From positions 124,001-188,000 of the forward strand of contig JAIOKI010000009.1 of assembly GCA_028335825.1 (NCBI GenBank): DNA of 64,000 nucleotides, read 5' to 3'. Of the stretch, positions 8,848 through 19,034 are shown piece after piece. Position 1 is the stretch's first letter. Every line of letters begins with the position of its first letter. Below the pieces are notes generated by a model, which was not told where the DNA came from, made no database searches, and saw nothing but the letters and a program-made list of their open reading frames with translations. This stretch comes from Nosema muscidifuracis (lineage: Eukaryota > Microsporidia > Nosematidae). Both the position numbers and the translations under genes were made by a program.

Positions 8848-9477
8848 ATGATAATAAATATTCCTAATAAAAAATATTCTACAGATTTTGAATCAATTAT
8901 AAAATCTCTTCTTCTTACACACTCTTCTATAAAATATGAGATAGAAGCTCGTATAGGTAAAATTTATAATAAAGAAACAGAATCAAGAATGAAGTTAAAT
9001 TCACTAGTCCCTATTTTATATACTAAACTTCCAAGAGGACACTCCTTTATTCCTGGAGTAGATCAATGGGATTTTAAGAATCTTCAACAAGGTTTAAATT
9101 TTAAGGAACATATAGAAGATCAATTTAGATATCTTGAGAATGGAAATAGAATAAGATATATTAATAACGAATATAGGTTTTGTGAAAAGAAAAGAAAGAT
9201 TCTTGTTTTAGATGTGTATATACCTTATTATAAATATGATGTAAGAATAAGTGTAATGGAAGAAATGAAACTTATGCAGAGATTTACTCAATCACCTGTT
9301 CAATTTATAAGATACAGGGATAGAAATACTTTTACTGATAAATATTTTAATTATGATTTTACTAAAATAAAAAAAGATGGTGAAGAGACTTATGAAGTAG
9401 AAATAGAAGTAGATGATATGAATTATAAGATAGAGGATTTTTTAGAGTCATTTTATAAGATAAATGTTTTATTATAA
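8848..9477 (+). CDS. CET1: mRNA-capping RNA 5'-triphosphatase (Cet1 family)
   Basis: Removes the terminal phosphate of nascent mRNA as the first step of capping. This is the metal-dependent tunnel enzyme of fungi and protozoa. The metal-binding strands are visible: EIEARIG (Glu31, Glu33) near the N terminus and TYEVEIEVD (Glu183, 185 and 187) near the C terminus. Basic positions between them (KYDVRIS, RYRDRN) are also as expected. At 209 residues it is the compact catalytic domain alone, as in other microsporidia. ATG follows TTTTATCCCTT. It lies 242 bp downstream of its degenerate paralogue on the same strand. Confidence 0.9.
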   Translation: MIINIPNKKYSTDFESIIKSLLLTHSSIKYEIEARIGKIYNKETESRMKLNSLVPILYTKLPRGHSFIPGVDQWDFKNLQQGLNFKEHIEDQFRYLENGNRIRYINNEYRFCEKKRKILVLDVYIPYYKYDVRISVMEEMKLMQRFTQSPVQFIRYRDRNTFTDKYFNYDFTKIKKDGEETYEVEIEVDDMNYKIEDFLESFYKINVLL

Positions 9478-9833
9478 AAATATATTTTATAAAATTAATT
9501 TTTTATAAGATTAATGTTTTAATAATATATTTTATAAGAAGAGTGTTTTAATAATATATTTTATAATATAACTATTTTAATTATATAACTTATAATATAT
9601 TTTTATAGGATAACTATTTTAATAATATAACTTATGAGATAAATGTTTATGTATTTTATTAAGGGGTAAATTTCAATCTAATTTAATTATAAATATTTCA
9701 ATCTTTTAATAATTATAAATATTTCAATCTTTAAATAATTATAAATATTCTATTATTTTATTCTGATATTTATTAATTATATTTTATTCTATTAAGTATT
9801 AAAAATAATAAAATAAAATATTTTTTTCACCCC
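9478..9833. other. Intergenic, simple AT repeats
   Basis: Short imperfect repeats of TAATATATTTTATAA lie at about 9480-9640, then AT-rich sequence with repeats of AATTATAAATATTTCAATCT. It ends in TTTTTTCACCCC directly before the Ran start. No gene seen. Confidence 0.65.
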
Positions 9834-10466
9834 ATGTCTCAGATAAATGAAAATACAAGAAAATATAAAATATGTCTTATAGGAGATGGTGGTGTAGGAA
9901 AGACTACTTATATCAATAGAGTACTAGATGGTCCTTTCTGTAAGGAATATATAGCTACTCAAGGTGTAGTAGTACATAAAGCTACATTTAGAGTAAGTAA
10001 TCAACATTCTATTATATTTGATGTATGGGATACAGCTGGACAAGAGAAAAAAGCTGGACTTAAAGATCTTTATTATTTAGAAGCTGATGGTGCAATGTTT
10101 TTTTATGATGTAACTAGTAGAGTATCAGCTAATAATTTACCAATATGGATTTCTAACTTTAAAAGAGCTGCTGGTGATAAACCTATTATTATAGTAGCTA
10201 ATAAGGTAGATAATGTGGATAGGAAGGTAAATAAGAAGAATATTCTTAATTTAGTTAAATCTTTTGATTATGAGTATTGTGAAGTTTCTGCTAAGACTAC
10301 TCATAATTTTGCACAGCCTTTCTTACTTCTTGCTAGGAAGTTAACTAATAATAGTAGCTTGGTCTTTGTTTCAAACTTAGATTTGACACCAACACAGTTT
10401 AATTATGATGCTACTGATGTAGATGAAGATTATGACTATGCTAAGCAAGCTGAGATAGAAGAGTAA
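9834..10466 (+). CDS. Ran GTPase
   Basis: The nuclear small GTPase that gives direction to nucleocytoplasmic transport and spindle and envelope assembly. All G motifs are present: GDGGVGKTT (P-loop), the effector region YIATQGVVVH, WDTAGQEKKAGL, NKVD and SAK. Ran-specific features are DVTSRV, RKVNKKNI, FAQPFLLLARKL, and an acidic C-terminal tail (DVDEDYD...EIEE) with no prenylation cysteine. 210 residues is normal. The start follows TTTCACCCC with no gap. Its exchange factor RCC1 is encoded in the same window at 17943. Confidence 0.96.
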   Translation: MSQINENTRKYKICLIGDGGVGKTTYINRVLDGPFCKEYIATQGVVVHKATFRVSNQHSIIFDVWDTAGQEKKAGLKDLYYLEADGAMFFYDVTSRVSANNLPIWISNFKRAAGDKPIIIVANKVDNVDRKVNKKNILNLVKSFDYEYCEVSAKTTHNFAQPFLLLARKLTNNSSLVFVSNLDLTPTQFNYDATDVDEDYDYAKQAEIEE

Positions 10467-10559
10467 TTAAAAAATTATTATTTAATATTATTTTTTTACT
10501 ATTATTTTTTAAGTATTTATTTTTTTTGTATAATTTTATTGTATAATTCTTTTTTTTAA

Positions 10560-10891
10560 TTTTATTATATATTTATTTTACCCTTAATTAACATTTTTTC
10601 ATTTTAAATATTTATTTTACCCTTAAAAATATTTCAATCTCCTTCATTTATTTTTACCCTTAATTAACATTAATTCATTTTAAATATTTATTTCTACCCT
10701 TAATAAAATTTTATTCACCATTATCTTAATTTAAAATAACAAATAAAATTTTCTAGCTTAAAAATATTTATTTTTACCCTTAAAAAAATTTCAATATTCT
10801 TCATTTATTTTACCTTTAAAAAATTTCAATCTTCTTTCTTAATTTAAAATAACAAATAAATTTTCTATCTTAAAAATATTTTTAACCCTCA
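10560..10891 (+). repeat. Duplicated initiator region upstream of the NAC-beta-like gene
   Basis: Imperfect tandem copies of a unit that contains the CCC initiator, TATTTATTTTTACCCTTA, recur at about 10575, 10620, 10650, 10693 and 10778, with a degenerate copy at 10808. They alternate with ATTTCAAT(C/A)TTCTT-type stretches. The copy nearest the gene reads TTTTTAACCCTCA before ATG 10892. Confidence 0.75.
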
Positions 10892-11251
10892 ATGGATAAG
10901 AAATTTCTACCTGTTATTAAAGTAGGAGGAAGAAGAATAATAAAAAAATCATCATCTTCACACTCTAAACTAAAAAATATATTAGATTCAAATAAGGGGT
11001 TAATAGGTAGATCAAGTATAGAAGATCTTTCTATAGAGAAGAATGGAAAGATATACAAATATAAGAATAATATTAAAATTGTATTTGATAATAATAATAA
11101 ACCAGTAGGTCTTCTTGTTACGGGATATCCTGATATAAAAAATAAAATTGTTATGGATGTACCATCAGATTTTGAAAAAGTAGTTTTTGATTTGAATAAA
11201 GATGTTATGGATAATGATAATGAGATGGAAGAAGCTATTGGAATTGATTAA
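10892..11251 (+). CDS. Nascent polypeptide-associated complex beta-like (BTF3/EGD1)
   Basis: A 119-residue protein whose pattern fits the NAC beta subunit, which binds ribosomes and shields nascent chains. IKVGGRRIIKKS resembles the family's basic ribosome-binding motif (IGGKGTARRKKK). SIEDLSIEKNGKIYKYKN resembles the NAC-domain block (I.EV.....G.VI.F), and LLVTGYPDIK resembles its ..ITG.AE.K strand. Arg-Arg and Lys-Lys are kept but the classic RRKxKK string is shortened. The C terminus is acidic. The match is by eye and divergent. ATG follows TTTAACCCTCA. Confidence 0.62.
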   Translation: MDKKFLPVIKVGGRRIIKKSSSSHSKLKNILDSNKGLIGRSSIEDLSIEKNGKIYKYKNNIKIVFDNNNKPVGLLVTGYPDIKNKIVMDVPSDFEKVVFDLNKDVMDNDNEMEEAIGID

Positions 11252-11855
11252 ATGTTATTTATAATAATGTAATATTTTTTCTTATCATTTTATGTATTGA
11301 TAATATTTATTTTATGTATTGAGAAATATTTCCTTTATGTATTGAGAAATGTTTTTTTTATGTATTGATAATATTTCCTTTATGTATTGATAATATTTTA
11401 TAATTTTCTTTTTATGTATTAAGAAATTAAATATTTTTTCTTATCATTTTATGTATTGAAAAATATTTCCTTTATTTATTGATAATATTTCTTTTTTTGG
11501 AAACATAACTTTAAACTTGATCTAATTTAAGTTTATATCTAAATAAATTTATTTAATTTAATCTATCTCTTTATTTTATTTTTAATTTATTATAAAAAAT
11601 TTTAATTTAATATATTTCTTATAGAAAATATAATAAAATAAAATAATAATAAAATAATAATTAAATAATAACTAAAATACTTCTTCTTATAATACAATAA
11701 AATAATAATTAAATACTTCTCTTATAATACAATAAAATAATAATAAAATACTTCTTATAAATATAATACAATAAAATAATAATTAAATATTTCTCTTATA
11801 ATACAATAAAATACTTCTTCTTATATTATAACTCAAATAGATTTATTTTAAATTA
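11252..11855. repeat. Two AT minisatellites
   Basis: At about 11285-11490 a unit of CTTTATGTATTGATAATATT type recurs around eight times. At about 11640-11825 a unit with AATACAATAAAATAATAATT and TACTTCT recurs about five times. No gene seen. Confidence 0.75.
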
Positions 11856-12422
11856 TTATGATACATTATAAGCTTCTATAATACTTCTAGATCTTCTTGG
11901 TCTTTTTTTCTTTAATTTATTATCATTTACAAGGTCACTCTTAACTTTACTTTCAAGTTTATTATCCAAATGTGAAAATATTTCAGAAAGCTTTTTTTGT
12001 TCAAAAGAGTCAAGCATCATTTTTAAAATTCTTGACTTTTCATCACTAGTAAAATATTTAGTAGTAGCTAATATAAATTCAGAAATAAATAGTGGATTCC
12101 AAGTATGTATTAATCCACTTACTATCTTTATTCTATTAACAAATCTTTCTTTATCAAAATCTGACTCTTTAGAAAAAAGAGTCTTTATATCTTCAAATAA
12201 CATTTTCTTAGTGAATATGATAATTGACTTAAGAGTCCAATCTTTAACAACCCACTTAATAACAACTATCATACTAGAAACAGAATATTTATCAATATAT
12301 TTTTTCATATTATAAGCTACTATCCTACAATTATCTTCATTACGAATCCATTCCCCAAAATTAGCATCATATGTATCATCCATAAATAAAATAGACTTTT
12401 CTATCTGTTCTAATGTTAACAT
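11856..12422 (-). CDS. Hypothetical helical protein with basic C-terminal tail
   Basis: A 188-residue protein, unrecognised. It is predicted mostly helical, with repeated hydrophobic/charged periodicity (for example VNRIKIVSGLIHTWNPLFIS) and a basic cluster near the end (KLKKKRPRRSRS) that could be a nuclear localisation or nucleic-acid contact. No signal peptide or membrane segment. On the coding strand the start is preceded by AATTAATAGGGC, a GGG rather than a CCC motif, which is a described microsporidian alternative. Confidence 0.65.
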   Translation of the reverse strand: MLTLEQIEKSILFMDDTYDANFGEWIRNEDNCRIVAYNMKKYIDKYSVSSMIVVIKWVVKDWTLKSIIIFTKKMLFEDIKTLFSKESDFDKERFVNRIKIVSGLIHTWNPLFISEFILATTKYFTSDEKSRILKMMLDSFEQKKLSEIFSHLDNKLESKVKSDLVNDNKLKKKRPRRSRSIIEAYNVS

Positions 12423-14068
12423 GCCCTATTAATTAAATTTTTATTTTATATTTAATTAAGGAGAGACCCTTTAATATAGGAGTCTTCTGTTAATTAAAAA
12501 TAGTGTATATTAATGATAATCTACGAATAAACTTATATTGATATTAAATGTTTATTTGTTTATTAAATAAATTTGATAAACAATCAAAGAATAATTTCAT
12601 TTATTTTTTGACATTAAAAAAACAAAAAAAAACCCGCCTAAAATTTAGTAAGAATTTAAACTTATATAAATTTATAAAAAATGTGTATAAAATTTAGTAA
12701 GAATTTATAAATACTTTAGTAAGAATATAATAATTTAGTTAGGTTTTATTATAGTTTTATAAATACTTTAGTAAGAATGTAATAGTTTACTATAATTTTA
12801 TACATACTTTAGTAAGAATTTATAAATACTTTAGTAATAATAAAATAGTTTTATAAATAGCTTTGTAAAGATTTATAAATACTTTAGTAAGATTTATTAT
12901 ATAAAAATATATATTATGAATATTTTTTTAAGTATTATTGTTTAAATTTATTTACTAACAATGACTTATAAACAAACAAACGAATTTAAAATATTTTTTT
13001 AAATAAAAATATTCTTTTTTTTTGTTATTAGAAAAAAGCTTAAGAACTCAATTAATGAGTTTAATTTTTACCTGTTTTTTAAGAAAATTAATTAAAATAC
13101 AAGTAAACAATTAAAAATAAATTAAAATTTAACTTGATAAATTAGTTATATTCTTATATAATATATACATATTATGTTATATTATGTATAATGATATATT
13201 AATACGTCATTTTAGACTTTAATATATAAAATATGGTATTTGAAGTTTGACATTGTTAATTGATAAATTTATTATCTTGTTTATGCACATGAAAGTTTAA
13301 TATTTTATATAAATAATAAATAAAAAAAAAATATACCTTATTTCATTTCTTAATACATAAAAGTGTATTATTTTCTTAATACATAAAAGTATGTTTATTT
13401 TATACACTTTAAATTTCCTTTGTTAATTTTATTTTATATTTTCTTAATACATAAAAGTATGTTTATTTTATACACTTCAAATTTCCTTTGTTAATTTTAT
13501 ATTATTATTTTCTTAATACATAAAAATATATTTATTTTTCTTATTATTTTATACACTTCATTTCCTTTGTTTATTTTACTAGTCATAATTTTTTTAATAT
13601 TTAATCTAGTAAAATATTTTTAAAAAATTGATAATTTTCTAATAAAAGTAACTTATAAAGTTTTCATAGGTAAATTTTAGGATATTTAAAAATATATAAT
13701 TTATATTTTTAATCTAATACATTATCAAAATATTTATCTCAATTTTTTAATATAATTATTTATAATATAAAATATTATAAATTATTTATAAATAGAGTTT
13801 AAATAGAGTTTAAATATGAAACTAAATTAATAATATTTATAATAAAAATAAAATATTTATAATATGATAAATTATTTACAATAATATTTATAATATAATA
13901 TGAAACTAAATTAAAATATTTTAAATAATATTTATAGAATAATATTTTAAATTAAATTATTCACAATAAAAATATTTAAAATAATATTTTAAAAATTATT
14001 TATAATATGAAACTATTTATAAACAGTTTAATAAAAATGTATAAATTAATTTTTTTAATAAACAAACT
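12423..14068. repeat. Long intergenic with two minisatellites
   Basis: 1.6 kb without a gene. Units with ACTTTAGTAAGAATTTATAA recur at about 12640-12900. A ~65-bp unit containing CTTAATACATAAAAGTATG and ACTTCAAATTTCC is repeated about three times at 13345-13575. The rest is AT-rich. No CCC motif precedes the lectin start at 14069. Confidence 0.7.
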
Positions 14069-15250
14069 ATGTTTTCTATATTATACTACTCCATACTAAT
14101 ACTAGCAGATACATCTACTACATATAAATCAAAATTTACTGAAACTCCTTCAAGTACAATAAAATATGATCCACATGGGGAAAATCCTTTAGTAGGTATT
14201 AAAGGTACACATATAGAAAAAGATGGATTACTTCTAAGAAGATCAAAAGATCAAGGAGGAATAGTCCTCTTCCTTGAAGATAATAAATATAGTGAATGGA
14301 GTTTTACATATACAGTTACAAATATAGATCTACATTTCCCTGAAGAAGGTGGTATCTATTTATGGTACACTACTTATGATCAAGATATGGGAAATTATAG
14401 AGGTGGTAAAAGTACATTTGATGGGTTAATGGCTGGTATAGAATTTAAAGGTCTATCTCCTGAACTTGTATTCGCTTTTAATAATGGTTCAGATTATGAA
14501 AATGATATTAACGATACTTTATACAGAGACTCTTTTAATCCTTCAAGACTTAAAGGAGTAAAAGATTTAACTATAAAAGTTATCGTAACGAAAAATAATT
14601 TTAAGATAGAATTGTACGATAAAGATAAATTATTGTACGACAGTATGCGACTTGTAACAGGTCATCCTCATAAAATGTTAGGTATTGACAAAAGATTTTC
14701 TATAACTACTTATTATAATAATACATCATCAGAGAAATCTTTTAAATTAATTAATGCTCAACTTTTTAAGAGAGAAGAACATGAAGGATATAATGCAGAG
14801 AGTATACATGCAGAGAATATAGGAAGTCTTCCTATGTATCCTGATGATGTAATGCATCCAGATAAAGAATTAAGACATTTTATAGCACAATTTAGTCATT
14901 TCACTGATTATATGAAATCTGTCTTAGGTGATACAGATAATCCTAGTATAAAAAATTATTCGACACAAATATTAGAAAAGCTTAATTTAGTACTTAAACA
15001 AAAAGAAAATATTAAAGATGAAAATATCAATCAACATGTTAGTGAAAGAGTTAATGATATGGATATTCGTCTTCAGAATATACAGAAGAATATTTCTGAT
15101 ATATTGCATACAATAAGTGATATAAATTTAGAAAAGTCACAGAAATCTAATTTTTTATCTTATATATTCCTTGGACTTGGATGTGGAATATTTATTCTAT
15201 TAAGTATAAGAGAATATGATAGATATTTCTATCATCCTAAGAAACTATAA
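14069..15250 (+). CDS. L-type lectin cargo receptor (ERGIC-53/Emp47-like)
   Basis: A predicted type I membrane lectin of the early secretory pathway. Order of parts: a signal peptide (MFSILYYSILILA); a leguminous-lectin-like beta domain at about 30-230 with STFDGLMAGIEF in the place of the family's FDGLGVxxDT; a coiled coil at about 285-365; one transmembrane segment near 365-383 (YIFLGLGCGIFILLSI); and a short basic tail. The tail ends HPKKL, so one lysine is at -3 but the partner is at -2 and the canonical KKxx spacing is not met. The carbohydrate-site Asp/Asn pattern is divergent, so sugar binding is uncertain. No CCC motif is visible upstream. Confidence 0.78.
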   Translation: MFSILYYSILILADTSTTYKSKFTETPSSTIKYDPHGENPLVGIKGTHIEKDGLLLRRSKDQGGIVLFLEDNKYSEWSFTYTVTNIDLHFPEEGGIYLWYTTYDQDMGNYRGGKSTFDGLMAGIEFKGLSPELVFAFNNGSDYENDINDTLYRDSFNPSRLKGVKDLTIKVIVTKNNFKIELYDKDKLLYDSMRLVTGHPHKMLGIDKRFSITTYYNNTSSEKSFKLINAQLFKREEHEGYNAESIHAENIGSLPMYPDDVMHPDKELRHFIAQFSHFTDYMKSVLGDTDNPSIKNYSTQILEKLNLVLKQKENIKDENINQHVSERVNDMDIRLQNIQKNISDILHTISDINLEKSQKSNFLSYIFLGLGCGIFILLSIREYDRYFYHPKKL

Positions 15251-15609
15251 TAAATAGAATAGTATAAAAATTATATTAACTATATTTTAGATTATTATAT
15301 TAACTATATTTTAATTATTATATTAACTATATTTTAATTATTATATTAGTTTATTTTTAGATTATTATATTAATTATATATTCTAATATTTTGTATTTAC
15401 CCATTCTTATATTTTTTAATTACCCATGCTTTAATTTATTTTTTAATTACCCTTATATTTATTCAAACTATCCATTCTTATATTTATTTAAACTTTCCAT
15501 TCTTATATTTATTTAAATAAACAATCCATCACTCCTTTAATAAAATATAAGTTTAAAATTTAATTTACCTCCTTTAGATTTTAATAAATTAATTTTTTTT
15601 ACCCTTCCA
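15251..15609. repeat. Intergenic with repeated CCC-type motifs
   Basis: TATATTAACTATATTTTA-type units lie at about 15270-15380. Copies of TTAATTACCC or TATCCATTCTTATATTTATT follow at about 15395-15510. The copy used by the next gene is TTTTTTACCCTTCCA before 15610. Confidence 0.7.
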
Positions 15610-16317
15610 ATGTACATTTTATTATTCCAAAGATCTTTTGCTACTGACGATATATTCTCAGAATTTCTTAGTTACGGATCCAAACATGATGCTATGCCTT
15701 TGATCCAAAGATCAATATATTTTTTTATATGCTTATTTATTACTATCTACTTATTATTTATAAGTTATTCTTATAAGAGAATTTCAGTTTCATGTCTTTT
15801 TGTATTTTTTCTTATACAAATACTTACTCAAATTATTGATATACTTAATAACACACGTCATTTATTTAGTATCTTAACTAAAATTTCACTTTTCTTATCA
15901 AGAAGACCTATTTATTTCTTAGGGTTTTATATTTGTATATCAATATTATCAATATTTTTAATTTTTTATAATAAGTATACTTCTAATATTCCTTTATCTT
16001 TACTTATCTACCATAGTTTTTTATCATATTATATAACACAAAAAATTTATATTAATTTATTAATCTAATTAATTGTTTCTATATTAGTATTATTATTTAA
16101 TAATGCTTCTTTTAATTTAATTCTTTTATATTATGGATCTTTTTTTGTATTAGTACTTGTTAAACTTCTTATACTTGATAATTTAAGAATTAGAAATAAA
16201 TTAAGAACTGAAAGTAGATTTAATTTTAAACAGGATATCAAATTAGTATTAATATTTATTTTACTGTTTATTTTTAATGGAGTATTTCAAATATACAGAA
16301 ATGAGTGGTTTAAATAG
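15610..16317 (+). pseudogene. Multi-span membrane protein gene with one in-frame stop
   Basis: An intact 152-residue frame (15610-16068) encodes several hydrophobic helices and ends in TAA at 16066-16068. The same frame stays open for 82 more codons to TAG at 16315-16317. That part encodes two more strongly hydrophobic helices and a polar tail (RNKLRTESRFNFKQDIK), so the two parts look like one multi-span protein of about 235 codons. The upstream part has no signal peptide; ATG follows TTTTTTACCCTTCCA. The family is not recognised. The stop may be a recent inactivation, a sequencing error, or read-through; a truncated functional protein is also possible. Confidence 0.6.
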
Positions 16318-16538
16318 AAGAATAGATAAATAAATAGAAAAGTAGTATATATATAAGTAGTATATAAATAGTATATATATAAGTAGTATATAAATAGTAT
16401 ATATATAAGTAGTATATAAATAGTATATATAATTAGTATATATATAAATATAATAGATAAAACATTAAAGATGATATTCTAATAACACTATGTAAAATAT
16501 TTCTACTTATAAAAAATAGTATAAATATAAAACTTAAA
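16318..16538. repeat. AT minisatellite
   Basis: Four or more copies of a unit with core GTATATATATAAGTAGTATA lie at about 16338-16450, between converging genes. Confidence 0.85.
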
Positions 16539-17372
16539 TTAACTTATAATTCCATTTTGTATTTTACTTTCTACTACTTCTTCATTTACAAGTATTTTAG
16601 ATGTTCCATAATAAAGTAAAGAATCTTTGATTTTTAGATTATCAAATATATTTTTATAAAAACTTTTCTTAAGATCTATCGTACCTACTTCAATATCCTT
16701 AATAAAATCATCTCCTTCTATACTAGCTATAATCCCTGGTACTAAATTATCTTTAACGATTAATGCTTCTACTTTATCATTCTCTTTTGCACAGAGTATC
16801 ATTCCATTAGATTCATTTCCTCGTATCTTACTCTTTTTAATATTAGTTATAAATAAAATCTTCTTACCTAATAAATCATCTTTAGTATACAATTCACGTA
16901 TTCCACTTACTATCTGTAATTTAGTACCTGTATTGACTTGTTCTACATATAATTTATCTGATCCATCCACGTCATCAATTTGTACTATCTCACCTACCTG
17001 TATCTTCAATAAATAGAATAACAAATGTTCCATTTTATATTCCTTAAGCATATCTTCTAAATACTTAACATTCTTAAGATTAGTTTTTACTAGTAGATCT
17101 TTTAAACAGTTGTACATAGAAATATATGAAGAGAATGAATTATCTATAGGAAGTGTCTCTAAAGTAGTACGAAGTCTTTTTATATCTTTAACTGATTTTT
17201 TATCTTTATATTCTTTTATACAAAAATCCAGTACACTGTCTAAATCAGAAAATGTCAAATCTTCTTTAATAAGTTGTATACCAGAATCTATCTTATTAAT
17301 TTGAATATCAGGGGTTAATTTTCTAAGAGCAAATTTTATATCATCAAATTCTTTAGAACAATTTATCAACAT
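16539..17372 (-). CDS. Arc1/EMAPII-like tRNA-binding protein
   Basis: A 277-residue protein with a C-terminal EMAPII-type OB fold, the tRNA-binding module of Arc1p/p43 that delivers tRNA to aminoacyl-tRNA synthetases. The OB fold starts at about residue 124 with KIQVGEIVQIDDVDGSDKLY, then LQIVSGI, and LLGKKILFITNIKKSKIRG followed by NESNGMILCA (the family's K.RG..S.GM.L.A). Residues 1-120 are helical and may be the divergent GST-like dimerisation part that binds MetRS or GluRS in yeast. The start follows TTTATCCCTAA. It could instead serve a single synthetase; the partner is inferred. Confidence 0.85.
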   Translation of the reverse strand: MLINCSKEFDDIKFALRKLTPDIQINKIDSGIQLIKEDLTFSDLDSVLDFCIKEYKDKKSVKDIKRLRTTLETLPIDNSFSSYISMYNCLKDLLVKTNLKNVKYLEDMLKEYKMEHLLFYLLKIQVGEIVQIDDVDGSDKLYVEQVNTGTKLQIVSGIRELYTKDDLLGKKILFITNIKKSKIRGNESNGMILCAKENDKVEALIVKDNLVPGIIASIEGDDFIKDIEVGTIDLKKSFYKNIFDNLKIKDSLLYYGTSKILVNEEVVESKIQNGIIS

Positions 17373-17942
17373 TTAGGGATAAAAAAATATTTTTAATTTA
17401 AAATTTTGTTTTGATTATTAAAATATTTAATGAATTGAGAAAGGGTTAATTATCTAATAATTTGAAAATACTAATAAGAAATTGATTCTTCTATATATAT
17501 TTATTTGATATTTCTATATATAATTTTATTGTATATATTTTATTATATATATTTTATTATATCTATAATATATTTCTATATTATATATATTTAATATTTC
17601 TATATTATATATTTTTTATTATATCTATTTTATTATATTATTTTATTATATTATTTTGTTATATCATTTTATTTAATATTTCTATATTATATCTATATTA
17701 TTATAAGTACCTATTTTATTATATATATTTTATCATAAGTACTTTTTTTTTCATATCTACTTATTTCATATCTACTTATTTTATATTTATTTATCTCAAT
17801 TATAAATATTAAATTTAAAATATATTAGATTTTCTTTAATTAAAACTTAACAAATTAAAATATGTTAAGATATCAACATACAAACAAATTAAATTTGTTT
17901 CTGATACAACTTTTATTCTTAAATTTTTGACCCCTAATTGAT
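17373..17942. other. Intergenic between divergent genes
   Basis: A 570-bp stretch of TATATATTTTATTATATC-type low complexity between Arc1-like (minus) and RCC1 (plus). CCC initiators lie at both edges (AGGGAT beside 17372; GACCCC at 17930-17935). No gene seen. Confidence 0.65.
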
Positions 17943-19034
17943 ATGACTGTCTACGTATTTGGCTCAAATGCAATTTCTCAATTCGGTCTAGGAGAAGATT
18001 ACGAATCAACACACATACCAACTAAAATACCTTTTTTTGACAACAAGAAGATAAAAAAAATTAAATGTGGTACAATACATACTTTATTAATAACGGAAGA
18101 TAATAAGTTATATTCATGGGGATGTAATGATGAAAAAGCTTTAGGACGAGATGGTGATGAATCTGTACCTATGGAAGTTAAAATTCCTGAAGTTGTTATT
18201 GATATAACATGTGGAGCTTCTATATCAGCTTGTCTTACTAAAAATAATAATGTTTATGTATGGGGTACATTTAGAAATAGTAATGGGGTATTTGGATTTG
18301 ATACAAAAACTAGGATACAGAAATATCCTAAGAGAATCAAAACTAGAATACCAAATTTTAAATTTGTGTCTATAGATAGTGGATCTAATTTTATTTCTCT
18401 ACTTAATAAAAATAAAACTATATGGACATTCGGATCGAATGATTTTAATGAATTAGGAAGACGAACTAGTACTCGTCATAAAGACTCATCTTTATTTCCT
18501 GAATCAATATTTTCAGGTAGAAATAAAAAAGAGAATCACAAATTTAAAAAGATAAGATGTGGATTAAATCATGGAATAGGTATAAATACTGACAATGAAG
18601 TGTACACATGGGGATCCAATATATATGGACAACTTGGTATAGGAAATGATAAAGAAACAAAATCAAAACATAAGATAGATCTTAAGGATGTAGTAGAAGC
18701 TACTGGTGGGGAACATCATACTTTATTCCTAACCAAAGATGGTAAATTATATGGGGTAGGTAGAAATGATCAAGGTCAATTGGGCATTCCAACTAAGAAA
18801 GATTATCACAAACCTGAGTTAATAAATTTAGAAGGGGTTAGTAAAATGGCATCATATGAGAATTTTAGTATATGTCAAGTTAAAAATAAGCTGTATAGTT
18901 TTGGAGTAAGTTATTCTGGGTCTACAGGATTTGAAGAATTTATTCTATATGAGCCTACTATGATTCCATTTGATTTTCCTGAGATCTTAGATTTTTCAGT
19001 AGGAAGCAATTTTACAGTTGTAGTTACTAAATAA
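17943..19034 (+). CDS. RCC1, guanine-nucleotide exchange factor for Ran
   Basis: A chromatin-bound seven-bladed propeller that loads Ran with GTP. Seven blade motifs are visible in 363 residues: VYVFGSN, LYSWGCN, VYVWGTF, IWTFGSN, VYTWGSN, LYGVGRN and LYSFGVS. Most are followed by a G-x-x-G/LG turn. The third blade, WGTFRNSNGVFGF, matches the true RCC1 feature WG(S/T)FRDxNGVIG. The insertion after the fourth blade (LGRRTSTRHKDSSLFPESI) also corresponds to RCC1 or Srm1 rather than to other RCC1-like proteins. ATG is at 17943 after GACCCCTAATTGAT. No N-terminal basic extension is present. Confidence 0.93.
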   Translation: MTVYVFGSNAISQFGLGEDYESTHIPTKIPFFDNKKIKKIKCGTIHTLLITEDNKLYSWGCNDEKALGRDGDESVPMEVKIPEVVIDITCGASISACLTKNNNVYVWGTFRNSNGVFGFDTKTRIQKYPKRIKTRIPNFKFVSIDSGSNFISLLNKNKTIWTFGSNDFNELGRRTSTRHKDSSLFPESIFSGRNKKENHKFKKIRCGLNHGIGINTDNEVYTWGSNIYGQLGIGNDKETKSKHKIDLKDVVEATGGEHHTLFLTKDGKLYGVGRNDQGQLGIPTKKDYHKPELINLEGVSKMASYENFSICQVKNKLYSFGVSYSGSTGFEEFILYEPTMIPFDFPEILDFSVGSNFTVVVTK

